Origin: Gemmatimonadota bacterium
Lineage (GTDB): Bacteria > Gemmatimonadota > Gemmatimonadetes > Longimicrobiales > RSA9
Assembly: GCA_016207445.1 (NCBI GenBank)
Contig: JACQPS010000220.1
Location: 1-34,698 of the forward strand
Direction of reading: 5' to 3'
DNA: 34,698 nucleotides
Below the pieces are notes generated by a model. That model was given only the letters and a program-made list of their open reading frames with translations. It made no database searches and had not been told where the DNA came from. Shown here piece after piece: positions 1-7,970 of this stretch; position 1 is the stretch's first letter, and every line of letters starts with the position of its first letter. The translations under genes were made by a program, and so were the position numbers.

Positions 1-37
1 CTGGCCTAGGGCGCGGCCAACGTGGTGCGCGAAAGGA

Positions 38-71
38 GAACCGCGGCGCCGCGCGAGCGGCGCCGCGGTTC
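38..71. terminator. Terminator-like hairpin downstream of the PilJ-N/HAMP gene
   Basis: Perfect 14-bp inverted repeat GAACCGCGGCGCCG - cgcgag - CGGCGCCGCGGTTC; only a weak T-rich tail on either strand. Confidence 0.5.
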
Positions 72-135
72 GTTCCTGCCGACGCGGCGGGGAACCCGAA
101 TGCCACCCGGGCGGGTGGCGGCATCGCACCTGCGG

Positions 136-951
136 TTAGTGGGTAAGTCGATGCTCCGTGGACCCCCCGCCGCGGATGGACCTCTGCGCAGCCGCGAGAC
201 GGCCGCGCAACACATCGAGGGAATCGGCCAGCTGGCCCAGCTCGTTGCGGACCGGTAGCCGGATGGGGGAATCCAGCTTGCCGGCGGTCAGCCCCTCCAC
301 GGCCTCTTCCAGCGAGCGCAGCGGCCGGAAAAGCTGGAGCAGGATCAGCCAGTAGCCGAGCACGAGCACGACGACGCCGGCGGCGAGGAATCCCAGTTGC
401 GCGAGCTTGAGTCGTGCGACCCGGCCCTCCGCAGCCGACTCGTATATCCGGACCGCTTCATCCACCTTGTTCAAAATCGTCGCGGACAGGGTCTCGAGAT
501 CCTCGAGCCCCTGTGTGAACGCAGGGGTGCCTGCTGCCTGCTCCAGCACTGCGTGTGCGCTGCGGTGCAGCGGCTCCCAGTAGTCTCGAACCTCTTCCAG
601 GGCCGCACGGAAATGGCGGTCGGTCGCCGGTGGGAGCTCGACCACATCGCCGCCGTAGGGCACGGACCCACCCTCGATGAGTGCGCGCAGGTCCAGGGCG
701 AACTCGTGCGCCGTGTCGTGCATGCGCTCCAGGTACTGCGGCTCCTGCCCGTGCGCGAGCCCGAGCGCCGCCTCCTTGGCCATTTTCTGGCTGAGCATGC
801 GCTCGCGTCCCGCGAGATTGAGCACGCGCGCGTCGTGCTCCTGCGTGCGCGAGTTCCAGACGCTGGTGGTTACCGATAGCGCACCCACCAGCACCACGTC
901 GACCAGCACGAGGCCGATCGTGAAGCGCAGCGTCAGCCGGGGGACCGCCAC
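136..951 (-). CDS. Membrane sensor with PilJ-type (type IV pili methyl-accepting N-terminal) domain and HAMP, no output domain
   Basis: 271 aa, GTG start; N-terminal TM, 'LNLAGRERMLSQKMAKE' P-box-like motif, second TM, HAMP-like 'FRPLRSLEEAVEGLTAGKLD..NELGQLADSLD', ends shortly after. Confidence 0.75.
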   Translation of the reverse strand: MAVPRLTLRFTIGLVLVDVVLVGALSVTTSVWNSRTQEHDARVLNLAGRERMLSQKMAKEAALGLAHGQEPQYLERMHDTAHEFALDLRALIEGGSVPYGGDVVELPPATDRHFRAALEEVRDYWEPLHRSAHAVLEQAAGTPAFTQGLEDLETLSATILNKVDEAVRIYESAAEGRVARLKLAQLGFLAAGVVVLVLGYWLILLQLFRPLRSLEEAVEGLTAGKLDSPIRLPVRNELGQLADSLDVLRGRLAAAQRSIRGGGSTEHRLTH

Positions 952-955
952 TGCG

Positions 956-1609
956 TTACCAGGCCAGCAAGGACACGAGCAGGATCAACAGGATCAGCAG
1001 GGCGATGCCACCCAGCTCCAGCAACGAGATCGCGATGGTCTCAGCCGCCTTTACGTCCATGAACCCCGCCGCCGCGCCCGTGCCCTTCACCAGAAGCACG
1101 CTCCACGTCAGGATCGTGGCCAGCTCGAGCCCGCGGATCCCCCAGACGACGAGCCCCGGCGCCTGCGGCCGGTCCGCGGAGAAGAGGGCCGACCCGTAGA
1201 AGGCGAGCTCCGTGGGAATCACGATGGCGAGCAGCGGCAGGAACAGCCACGTGGAGTAGCCGAACACGGCGTACATGCGCTCGGTGTCGCCCTCACCGCC
1301 CAGTGCGTCCGCGCTCCAGGAGAGCAGCCCCCCGGCGAAGTAGAGCGCCAGGAAGCCCAGCACCCCGCCCAGCAGCAGCACACCGACCGTGGCGGGCGCG
1401 AAACCGACCCGATCGCCGAGCGCCAGCCACTTGGCGCCGATATACGCGACGAAGATCCCCGAGAGCGCCGAGAAGAAGAGCTCCGGCGCAGCCTCCCGCT
1501 CCGCGCGGCGGAACAACACGGGGAACAGCGCCTTCGGGTGCGGGACCAGCTCCAGGAGATCGACGACGAGTGGCGGCGAGCTCGCAGTAAAACGGCTGTC
1601 GGAGGACAT
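956..1609 (-). CDS. Yip1-like polytopic membrane protein
   Basis: 217 aa from MSSDSRF; multiple hydrophobic segments; RBS-like GGAGGT upstream of the ATG at 1609; 4-bp gap to the next gene. Confidence 0.6.
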   Translation of the reverse strand: MSSDSRFTASSPPLVVDLLELVPHPKALFPVLFRRAEREAAPELFFSALSGIFVAYIGAKWLALGDRVGFAPATVGVLLLGGVLGFLALYFAGGLLSWSADALGGEGDTERMYAVFGYSTWLFLPLLAIVIPTELAFYGSALFSADRPQAPGLVVWGIRGLELATILTWSVLLVKGTGAAAGFMDVKAAETIAISLLELGGIALLILLILLVSLLAW

Positions 1610-1798
1610 CGTCGCACCTCCTGTCGGACACGGAAGCCTCGCTGAAACAGTAGCCCGGGGCAAAGCGCGAATCTGTCGGGCAGCGGTGGAATCCGGGTAG
1701 GGGAATGCCCGACCGGAGTGTTGCGCCGCGCCCGCTCGGCCTCTTTGCCGAAAGAACCCGCACACGCCGGGGCTACGCCCGGTTGTCGGGCCGGAGGG

Positions 1799-1812
1799 CC
1801 ACGTGCACGTGG
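1799..1812. promoter_or_regulatory. Perfect 14-bp palindrome CCACGTGCACGTGG (possible operator)
   Basis: Self-complementary sequence in the intergenic region upstream of the Yip1-like gene. Confidence 0.35.
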
Positions 1813-1909
1813 AGCAAGGGAGAGGCCCGATGGCGGGGGTGCACGGAAATGCGGGACCGACGGGCGACAGCGAAAAAGGCGCGTGGTTGCGCGATGTTTC
1901 CAGTGGGGC

Positions 1910-1960
1910 AAAAGCGCCAGCCGTGGGGGGTCGGGCGACCCGGCTGCCGCTGGCGCAAAA
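1910..1960 (-). terminator. Compound hairpin/terminator downstream of the cupredoxin gene
   Basis: GCGCCAGC (1914-1921) pairs with GCTGGCGC (1949-1956), inner GGGTCG/CGACCC stem; followed by TTTTGCC on the minus strand. Confidence 0.55.
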
Positions 1961-2034
1961 ACGCCCACCCCGGCCGGCCGGAGCCGGTCAAAATGTCCTA
2001 CCGGGGCCTATTAGAGTCGGCCGGTGATCGGAGC

Positions 2035-2724
2035 TCAGGAGCCGAATACGAAGTCGAGCGACGCGATCTGCCCGTCCTGGATCACGATCTCCCGCCGCAA
2101 CTCGCCGAGCTGGGCGTGCCAGGAGTGCAGCACGTAGCGCCCGGGGGGGACGTCTCTGATCTCGAACACGCCGTCGGGCGCGGTCAGGGCGTAATACGGG
2201 TGGTCGAAGACCCAGATGGCGGCGCGCATCCACTCGTGCGCGTCGCACTCGACTTCGATCAGACCCGGTCTTGCCAGGGCACGACGGTTCTTCACCTCTA
2301 CGCCGCGGCCGGGAAGGCCGAAATTACCCACCGTGCGCCGCGTGTGGTACAGATGCACGTTGTGCATGAGGGGGTCGAGGTTGCGCAGCGTGAGGACCGC
2401 TCCGGCCTCGGCCACCTGAACGGGCGGATCGAAGTCGCACCGAACGTTGGCGAGGGTTACAGCGCTCGAGCGGGTAGCCACCGGGATCGGTCCTTCCAGG
2501 AACACCACGCTGTTGGCGACCCGGCTATTGCGTACGAGCAGGTGGCGCGATGGCACCGTTGCGCCACATACGTCCGCGTCGGTCGTGACCTTGAGCTGCT
2601 CGGGCGTCGGCGCCGGGCCGCGGTAACTGACCGTACCCTTGACCGCGCCGCGCTGCCCGGCCGCGGACGTGGCGGTCGACAGAAGCACGAGCAAGCCAAG
2701 CGCAAGCTTGGTGGGCGTTGTCAT
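2035..2724 (-). CDS. Secreted cupredoxin/carboxypeptidase-regulatory-like protein (methylamine-utilization-protein type)
   Basis: 229 aa, signal peptide; 'DPLMHNVHLYHT' and 'VECDAHEWM' (H...C-x2-H-x2-M) plus C-terminal 'GVFEIRDVPPGRYVLHSWHAQLGE'. Confidence 0.7.
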   Translation of the reverse strand: MTTPTKLALGLLVLLSTATSAAGQRGAVKGTVSYRGPAPTPEQLKVTTDADVCGATVPSRHLLVRNSRVANSVVFLEGPIPVATRSSAVTLANVRCDFDPPVQVAEAGAVLTLRNLDPLMHNVHLYHTRRTVGNFGLPGRGVEVKNRRALARPGLIEVECDAHEWMRAAIWVFDHPYYALTAPDGVFEIRDVPPGRYVLHSWHAQLGELRREIVIQDGQIASLDFVFGS

Positions 2725-2738
2725 TCTAGCCTCAGGGA

Positions 2739-3833
2739 TCAGAAGTACGCGTGCATTTCCAGGCTGACGCGGTCCACGTCCGTGCGGGCCTGCGGGATGT
2801 CCTGGAGCAACGTGTAGAACGCGGAGAGCTGGAGGAAAGCCACCGGGAACGCTTCCACGCCGAAGCGCGCGCGAACGCGGGCGTTCTCCGCGATTTCGGT
2901 GTCGGGGTCGAGGAAGCCGTAGGTGAGTTTCACGTTGAGCCCGCGGCGGAGCAGGACGTCGCCTTCCACGTACGCGGCGAGGCGCTCGACGCGCCCGCTG
3001 GCGGCGCCGTCGTCTCGCACGAGGTCGGCCTCGCCGAGCAGCGTGATCCGCCCCGTGCTCACGCCCGCGTATCCGCCCAGCACGGTCCGGCGACTGCCGC
3101 CGCCCTCGTTGCGCGACGCCGAGGCACCCAGCCGGAGGCGACGAAGGGCGAGCGCCACGCTGCCGGTGATTTGCTTCGCATCGTCGGCCTCCGCCGCGCC
3201 CTGGCTGCCATTGGACAGGGCCACCACGATCGTGAGTGACCCTGGCTCGATTCCCAGCTCGAGCCCCTGGTCGGGCGTATCGTAGGTAAAGCCGGTCTGC
3301 TCGCGTATGAACTCGCGGTCATCGGGCAAGCGTAGCCCGTACGGGAGCAGGAACTTTCCGGCTTTTACGTAGCCGTTCGCCGGCAGCCCTTCCAGCAGCA
3401 CGAAGGCTTCGCGGGCCGATGCGCCCGCGGGGCCGAGCGTCTCGTCGAAGTAGACGGTCAGGCGATCGGCCACGGGGCGGAGCTCGAGTTGCACGTTGGA
3501 CTCGTCGATCTCCACGGCGGCCCGTGGTGTGCTCCGTCCGATCGTGCCGAATGCCGCGACCCGAAGGTTGCCGCCGACCGCGGCAAAATCGTTGAGCGAG
3601 CGACCGCGGAACCCCGTCGGACGTAATGGGAGTCGCGTCTGCCCGTAAATATTCCCGAAGGCGTTGCGCCCGCCGCCGCCCGTGCGGTTCGTGTGGCATT
3701 GGGAGCATTGAAGCCCGGTTCGCACGGCCAGGTACGGCTCGGCCGCGGCCGCCGTTGGAATCCATTCGAGGAGGAGGGCGGCGGCGGAGAGAGTGCAGGG
3801 AATGCGCAGCCACATCGTCGTCCTCCGTTTCAA
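2739..3833 (-). CDS. N-terminal single-heme (CSQCH) protein with beta-barrel-like C-terminal region
   Basis: 364 aa (or from MWLRIPC at +6); signal peptide, 'RTGLQCSQCHTNRTGGGGRNAFGNIYGQ', then alternating amphipathic beta-rich sequence ending in '...LEMHAYF' (terminal aromatic). Confidence 0.7.
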   Translation of the reverse strand: MKRRTTMWLRIPCTLSAAALLLEWIPTAAAAEPYLAVRTGLQCSQCHTNRTGGGGRNAFGNIYGQTRLPLRPTGFRGRSLNDFAAVGGNLRVAAFGTIGRSTPRAAVEIDESNVQLELRPVADRLTVYFDETLGPAGASAREAFVLLEGLPANGYVKAGKFLLPYGLRLPDDREFIREQTGFTYDTPDQGLELGIEPGSLTIVVALSNGSQGAAEADDAKQITGSVALALRRLRLGASASRNEGGGSRRTVLGGYAGVSTGRITLLGEADLVRDDGAASGRVERLAAYVEGDVLLRRGLNVKLTYGFLDPDTEIAENARVRARFGVEAFPVAFLQLSAFYTLLQDIPQARTDVDRVSLEMHAYF

Positions 3834-4264
3834 TCAGGAGCGCCGGCCGCGATCCACTGCCGAATCGCGTTCAGCTCCTCCGCCGTGAGCGGCGCCAGTC
3901 CGAGCGGCATACGGCCGCCGGTGATCCCGGCACGACCCTCCAGCTTCCAGATGAGGTAGCTGGAGTCCGGCTGGCTGGGTCGGACGCGCAGCATTGCGGG
4001 TTGCTCCACGCTCGCGACGCCCACGAGGTTTGCGCGTGCCACGCCCGCGTCCAGCGCGAGGCCGAGCGGGGCCGATGCGCCCGTATGACACGCGGCGGCG
4101 CAGATCGGCGAGAAGATCCGTTCCTGGATCGAGGACAGTGTGGGCGCGAGTGGACCGGCCGGCGTCCGGACGGGCCGGCCGAACTCGTCGAGCCCGGTGC
4201 CGTCGCCGACGCAGCCGCCGACCAAGGCGAACGCGAGCAGTGGCCAGCGATGTTCCACCCTCAT
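3830..4264 (-). CDS. Small lipoprotein with CX3CH (CAAACH) putative heme site
   Basis: 144 aa, lipobox-like 'FALVGGC'; 'ERIFSPICAAACHTG...SYLIWKLEGRAGITGGRMPLG..LTAEELNAIRQWIAAGAPD' is typical of cytochrome c-like lipoproteins; overlaps neighbours at both ends. Confidence 0.7.
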   Translation of the reverse strand: MRVEHRWPLLAFALVGGCVGDGTGLDEFGRPVRTPAGPLAPTLSSIQERIFSPICAAACHTGASAPLGLALDAGVARANLVGVASVEQPAMLRVRPSQPDSSYLIWKLEGRAGITGGRMPLGLAPLTAEELNAIRQWIAAGAPD

Positions 4265-5274
4265 GGCTTCCCCGCCGCAGTGCGCGCCGCGCCGACTGCA
4301 GCCTCCGCATCCTCCCGCAACAGGCGGTACGGTAGCGAAGGGCGTCGCTCGAGGGATTGGATGTAGTAGACGAGCGCCCACAACCGCCGTTCGACGAGCG
4401 CGTCCAACGCGGCTGGCGACATGGCGGCCAGCTCGGCGGCGTTGGGTTCCCGCGTCAAGTAGGTCGCGGCGCCATCGAACTCTGCCGGCGGGAGCCGGCG
4501 CCGCAGCCCCGCCACATCGGCGTTCGCTCCCCCGGCGTACGCCAGCACGCTCGGCTCCAGCGCCGGCATCGGTGTACCGCTCAGCCCGGTGCGCAGTGTG
4601 CGGTAGAGTGCCTCGGGCGAGCCGCCGTTCTTGTAGGCACCCCGCGTGAAGTCGTAAGGGCGGATGGGGTCCCCGTAGTCGTCCGAGAGTCGCCGCGCCG
4701 AAGGTCCGTTTCCGCGCCCGCGCTCCCCATGGCACTGGGCACAGCCCAGCACCGCATAGACCCAGGGCCCTTCCGAAATCAGCTCCCGCGACCGGCCTGG
4801 AGGAGAGGGAAGGGGTACCGGAGGGTCGGGGGCTTCGGTCCGAAACGTCGGCGCGAAGCTCTTGATATAGCGGACGAGCGCCCAACACTCGGCCTCGGTC
4901 AGCCGAGTGCCCCATGCGGGCATCCAGGTTCCGGCAACGCCCTGTGAGATCGTGCGGAACAGGTCCTGGTCGCTCGGCAGCGATCCCGACGGCGTCGTCC
5001 GGAACTTGAAAACACCGGCCGTGAAGTCGCGTGGTCGAGGCAGGCCGAGGCCCCGTGCGGCGGGCCCGCGGCCGTCGCCCCGCGCGCCGTGGCACGCGGC
5101 GCAGGCATCCGCGTACAGCCGCGCCGCGTCCACGGCCGAGACCAGGTCAGGCACAGCGCTGGGGGGCGCTTGGGCGGAGCAGACGGGAACCGGCCCTCCC
5201 AGCGCGAGCAGGACGAGCACGCCCACGTGCCCGGGTAGCTGGGCCGGTCGTGCTCGCCCGCGATGCTCAGCCAC
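4261..5274 (-). CDS. Diheme c-type cytochrome
   Basis: 337 aa, signal peptide; CAACH and CAQCH motifs each with downstream Met-containing segment (GTWMPAWG, GTPMPALE). Confidence 0.85.
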   Translation of the reverse strand: MAEHRGRARPAQLPGHVGVLVLLALGGPVPVCSAQAPPSAVPDLVSAVDAARLYADACAACHGARGDGRGPAARGLGLPRPRDFTAGVFKFRTTPSGSLPSDQDLFRTISQGVAGTWMPAWGTRLTEAECWALVRYIKSFAPTFRTEAPDPPVPLPSPPGRSRELISEGPWVYAVLGCAQCHGERGRGNGPSARRLSDDYGDPIRPYDFTRGAYKNGGSPEALYRTLRTGLSGTPMPALEPSVLAYAGGANADVAGLRRRLPPAEFDGAATYLTREPNAAELAAMSPAALDALVERRLWALVYYIQSLERRPSLPYRLLREDAEAAVGAARTAAGKP

Positions 5275-5280
5275 GGGCGC

Positions 5281-6243
5281 TCACCCCGCGCTGACGGCGA
5301 TGCTGCCGATCATCCCCTTCTCGGCATGCTGAGGAAGGGTGCAGCGCGTCTCGTACGTGCCGGTCTTCGTGGGTACAACGAACAGGTAGGTGGCCCCCCC
5401 TACCATGAGCTCCACCGCCTTCAGGTACGGCGCCTTGATCTCCGCCTGCGTGTCTTCCGCCTTCCGCCACACCGTGGTCTTGAAGAACTCGGCCGCCGTC
5501 CAGTAGTGCTTCTCCACGTTGCCAGCGGCGCTCTCCAGCCGGATGCGGTAGCCGGTACCCTGCAGCAACGTGAGGTCCTTCGGCACGAAGGTGAAGGTGG
5601 GCGTTTCCTGCACGCTAATGGTCAGGTCCACCCGCGTCTGCCAGACCGTGTGCGAGCTCGACCGCCGGCCATCGCTCAGCAGCGTCGCGTCGAAGTCCGT
5701 CGCGATCTCCAGGTCCAGCTTGTTGTCCTCGCCTCCCGTGATCACGAACTGCGCGGTCATGCCCGCTTCCTTGTGCCCCGGAATCGTGCACACGATGTCG
5801 TACGTTCCCGGCAGGACCGGCACGAAGTACAGGTCCAGCGCGCCCCCGACCATCAGCTCCACTTCGCTGAAGTACGGCGCCTTGTACTCGGCCTGTGACG
5901 TCTCGATCTTCCGCGTCGCGATCGCCTGGTAGAAGTTGCCCAGGCCCGTCGGCGAGACATAGTGCTTCAGCACGTTCGGCGATCCGTTCAGGATGCGCAG
6001 CACGTACGGCTTCCCGGCCTCGAACGTCAGCCGGTTCGGCGAGAACGACAGGGCCCCCGTGGGCGACTCCACCATCGTCAGGGTCACCACGGTCTTCTGG
6101 TCCCAGTTTACCGACGCCAGCCAGTCGGTAACGGTGACCGGTCCCGCGAGCTCCGGCTCGGTGCCGTTGTCGTCGCACGCTCCGGCCACGGCCCCGAACA
6201 GGACGAGCCACAATCCTGTTCCCTTCCAGCGCCTTGCCGACAT
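5281..6243 (-). CDS. Lipoprotein with two tandem azurin-like cupredoxin domains
   Basis: 320 aa; lipobox-like 'GAVAGAC'; duplicated pattern KHY...AE(Y/I)KAPY..(V/A)VELMVGGA...GTY...CT(I/L)P(G/Q)H..(A/K)GM, i.e. H, C-x4-H-x4-M in both halves. Confidence 0.8.
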   Translation of the reverse strand: MSARRWKGTGLWLVLFGAVAGACDDNGTEPELAGPVTVTDWLASVNWDQKTVVTLTMVESPTGALSFSPNRLTFEAGKPYVLRILNGSPNVLKHYVSPTGLGNFYQAIATRKIETSQAEYKAPYFSEVELMVGGALDLYFVPVLPGTYDIVCTIPGHKEAGMTAQFVITGGEDNKLDLEIATDFDATLLSDGRRSSSHTVWQTRVDLTISVQETPTFTFVPKDLTLLQGTGYRIRLESAAGNVEKHYWTAAEFFKTTVWRKAEDTQAEIKAPYLKAVELMVGGATYLFVVPTKTGTYETRCTLPQHAEKGMIGSIAVSAG

Positions 6244-6296
6244 GTTCGCCTCCCGTTGACGGCCAGCTCCGGCCCGCGTTTACCTGGCGACGTCAC

Positions 6297-6319
6297 CCGG
6301 GCCCGCCCCCCGGGCCCGG
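6297..6319. repeat. Perfect 9-bp inverted repeat (leader hairpin)
   Basis: CCGGGCCCG-CCCCC-CGGGCCCGG, 54-76 bp upstream of the double-cupredoxin start codon. Confidence 0.55.
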
Positions 6320-6332
6320 CATCATGCGTCGA

Positions 6333-6382
6333 GTGCCTTGTCTCCAGGGCAGGAAGCGCACCGGAGACACTCGGCCTGGCAC
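6333..6382 (-). other. Second leader hairpin upstream of the double-cupredoxin gene
   Basis: Minus strand GUGCC-(AGGCCGAG)-UGUCUCC-17 nt-GGAGACA-A-GGCAC. Confidence 0.4.
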
Positions 6383-6539
6383 TTCGCGCCACAACAGCAT
6401 GTCTGGTAACGAGTTAAAGCGAAGAGCCGGCCGCGCCGTTGCGCTGCCGTCGGCCCGGCAGTGCGACGTGGCTTGTCACAGGTGCGTCAGCGCGTGACGC
6501 CAGTCGCCAGCGGCGATGCGCAGCTCGTGGAGTGGTGAT

Positions 6540-7970
6540 TCAGAACGCCACGTCCAGGCGGATCCAGAGGGAATGCGGTCGGCGGGAGTCGCGCTGCGGT
6601 GGGGGCGCGTCGGAGGCGTACAGATCGCCCTCGACCACGGCACGTACGTTCTGGCGCACGAGCAGCACCAGGCCTGGAAGCACGCGTGTCTGATCGGCGT
6701 CGGTCACGGTGAAATCGCTTTCCGCGGACGCGTCGGTAGTGAAGTAATCGAGCTTGAGTGAGCCGATGAGCCACGGTAGAAAGAGCACCTCGGCCTTGCC
6801 GAAGAGGCTCGACCAGCTCAGGGCGCCCGGTGAATCGGGTCCCCAGGGGTTCTCGTTGCGGGCTGCCATCCACCCGAAGCCGAGGTCCAGGGGACCGTAG
6901 AGCGTCCGCGCGTTGACGCCGAAGGCGCGGTGTCGGTCCTGGCTGCCTCGGGCCACGGGCTCGGCCCCGGCGTAGCCGAAATGCTCGAGGATGATGCTGC
7001 GATCCATGAGCTGGCCGCGACCGCCGGTAACGGGCCGGCCACCGGGCGGATAGGTCCCGTCCAGCCGGAGCCCGCCGAGCTTGTAACGCAGCTTGTAGTA
7101 GATGTCCTTGTGATTGTTGTTGTCGGCTGTCTGCGCGCCGGCGCCCTGGGCGAGGCCGACCGCGTAGAAGAGGCGACCCGCCGCGGCCAGGCCATTCAGC
7201 TCCAGCGCGGGCTGGCTCTGCCGTAACTGGAATTCATTGGCCGAGCGCGCGCCGCGCCCTGCTCCGCCGAGCTCCAGGTCGGACGCCCGGAACTGCTGCC
7301 ACAGGAAATTCTCCCGGGCGGCCCGATCGATCTGACGGTCCGCGAACGTGAAGAGATAGAGGTTCTGGAGGCCGACCCACAGGTTGAGCGCACGCGGAGG
7401 CAAGATGGGCAGGAAGTCCTGAAACTCGAGCTTGGCCTGGACGAGCTGGGTGCCGCGCTCCCGGCTCCATTCGAGCTCCAGGAACGCGGCCACACCCTCG
7501 CCGAGCGTGGTGCCGGCCAGGAGATAGATCTCGTGGGGGAAGCGGTAGCTCCAGCTCCGGCCCCCCGCCGCGCCGCGGCTTACCTGCACGTCGTTCTGAA
7601 TGCGTAGTGCCAGTGGCACGGCCGCAGGGAGCTCGCCCGGCCAGATCGCGCGCGGCCACAGGTCCTTCCAGGGGTCCTCGCCGAGCGGCACGGGCTCGTC
7701 GCGGCGCAGCAAGGCATCGTTTTCCGGAAAGCGGTAGCCATTCAGGCGGAACGCCTCGCCGAGCACGTTCAGCTTCGGCGCGGCCGTGTGGCAGGTCGAG
7801 CACGTGGTGCGGTACTTCCGCGAGAACGCCGGGATCGGGGCTTCCGGTGCAGGTCGTAGCGCGTGAGGTGTGGTGGCCGCCGTCGTCGCGGAACAGGCCA
7901 GGATGCTTGCCGCGATCAGAAGCCGGCTGTGCGCCCGGGTGTGGCGCCGTGGACGGGAGCGCCCGCTCAT
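6540..7970 (-). CDS. N-terminal single-heme (CSTCH) protein with porin-like C-terminal region
   Basis: 476 aa from MSGRSRP; 'FSRKYRTTCSTCHTAAPKLNVLGEAFRLNGYRFPE' then long beta-rich region ending 'RRPHSLWIRLDVAF' (terminal Phe). ATGA overlap with the upstream gene. Confidence 0.75.
   Translation of the reverse strand: MSGRSRPRRHTRAHSRLLIAASILACSATTAATTPHALRPAPEAPIPAFSRKYRTTCSTCHTAAPKLNVLGEAFRLNGYRFPENDALLRRDEPVPLGEDPWKDLWPRAIWPGELPAAVPLALRIQNDVQVSRGAAGGRSWSYRFPHEIYLLAGTTLGEGVAAFLELEWSRERGTQLVQAKLEFQDFLPILPPRALNLWVGLQNLYLFTFADRQIDRAARENFLWQQFRASDLELGGAGRGARSANEFQLRQSQPALELNGLAAAGRLFYAVGLAQGAGAQTADNNNHKDIYYKLRYKLGGLRLDGTYPPGGRPVTGGRGQLMDRSIILEHFGYAGAEPVARGSQDRHRAFGVNARTLYGPLDLGFGWMAARNENPWGPDSPGALSWSSLFGKAEVLFLPWLIGSLKLDYFTTDASAESDFTVTDADQTRVLPGLVLLVRQNVRAVVEGDLYASDAPPPQRDSRRPHSLWIRLDVAF

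Noticed and set aside
677-1645. Long plus-strand ORF (322 aa) opposite the PilJ-like and Yip1-like genes
   Set aside because: Low-complexity Arg/Gln/Glu-rich translation antisense to better-supported minus-strand genes; typical GC-rich shadow ORF.
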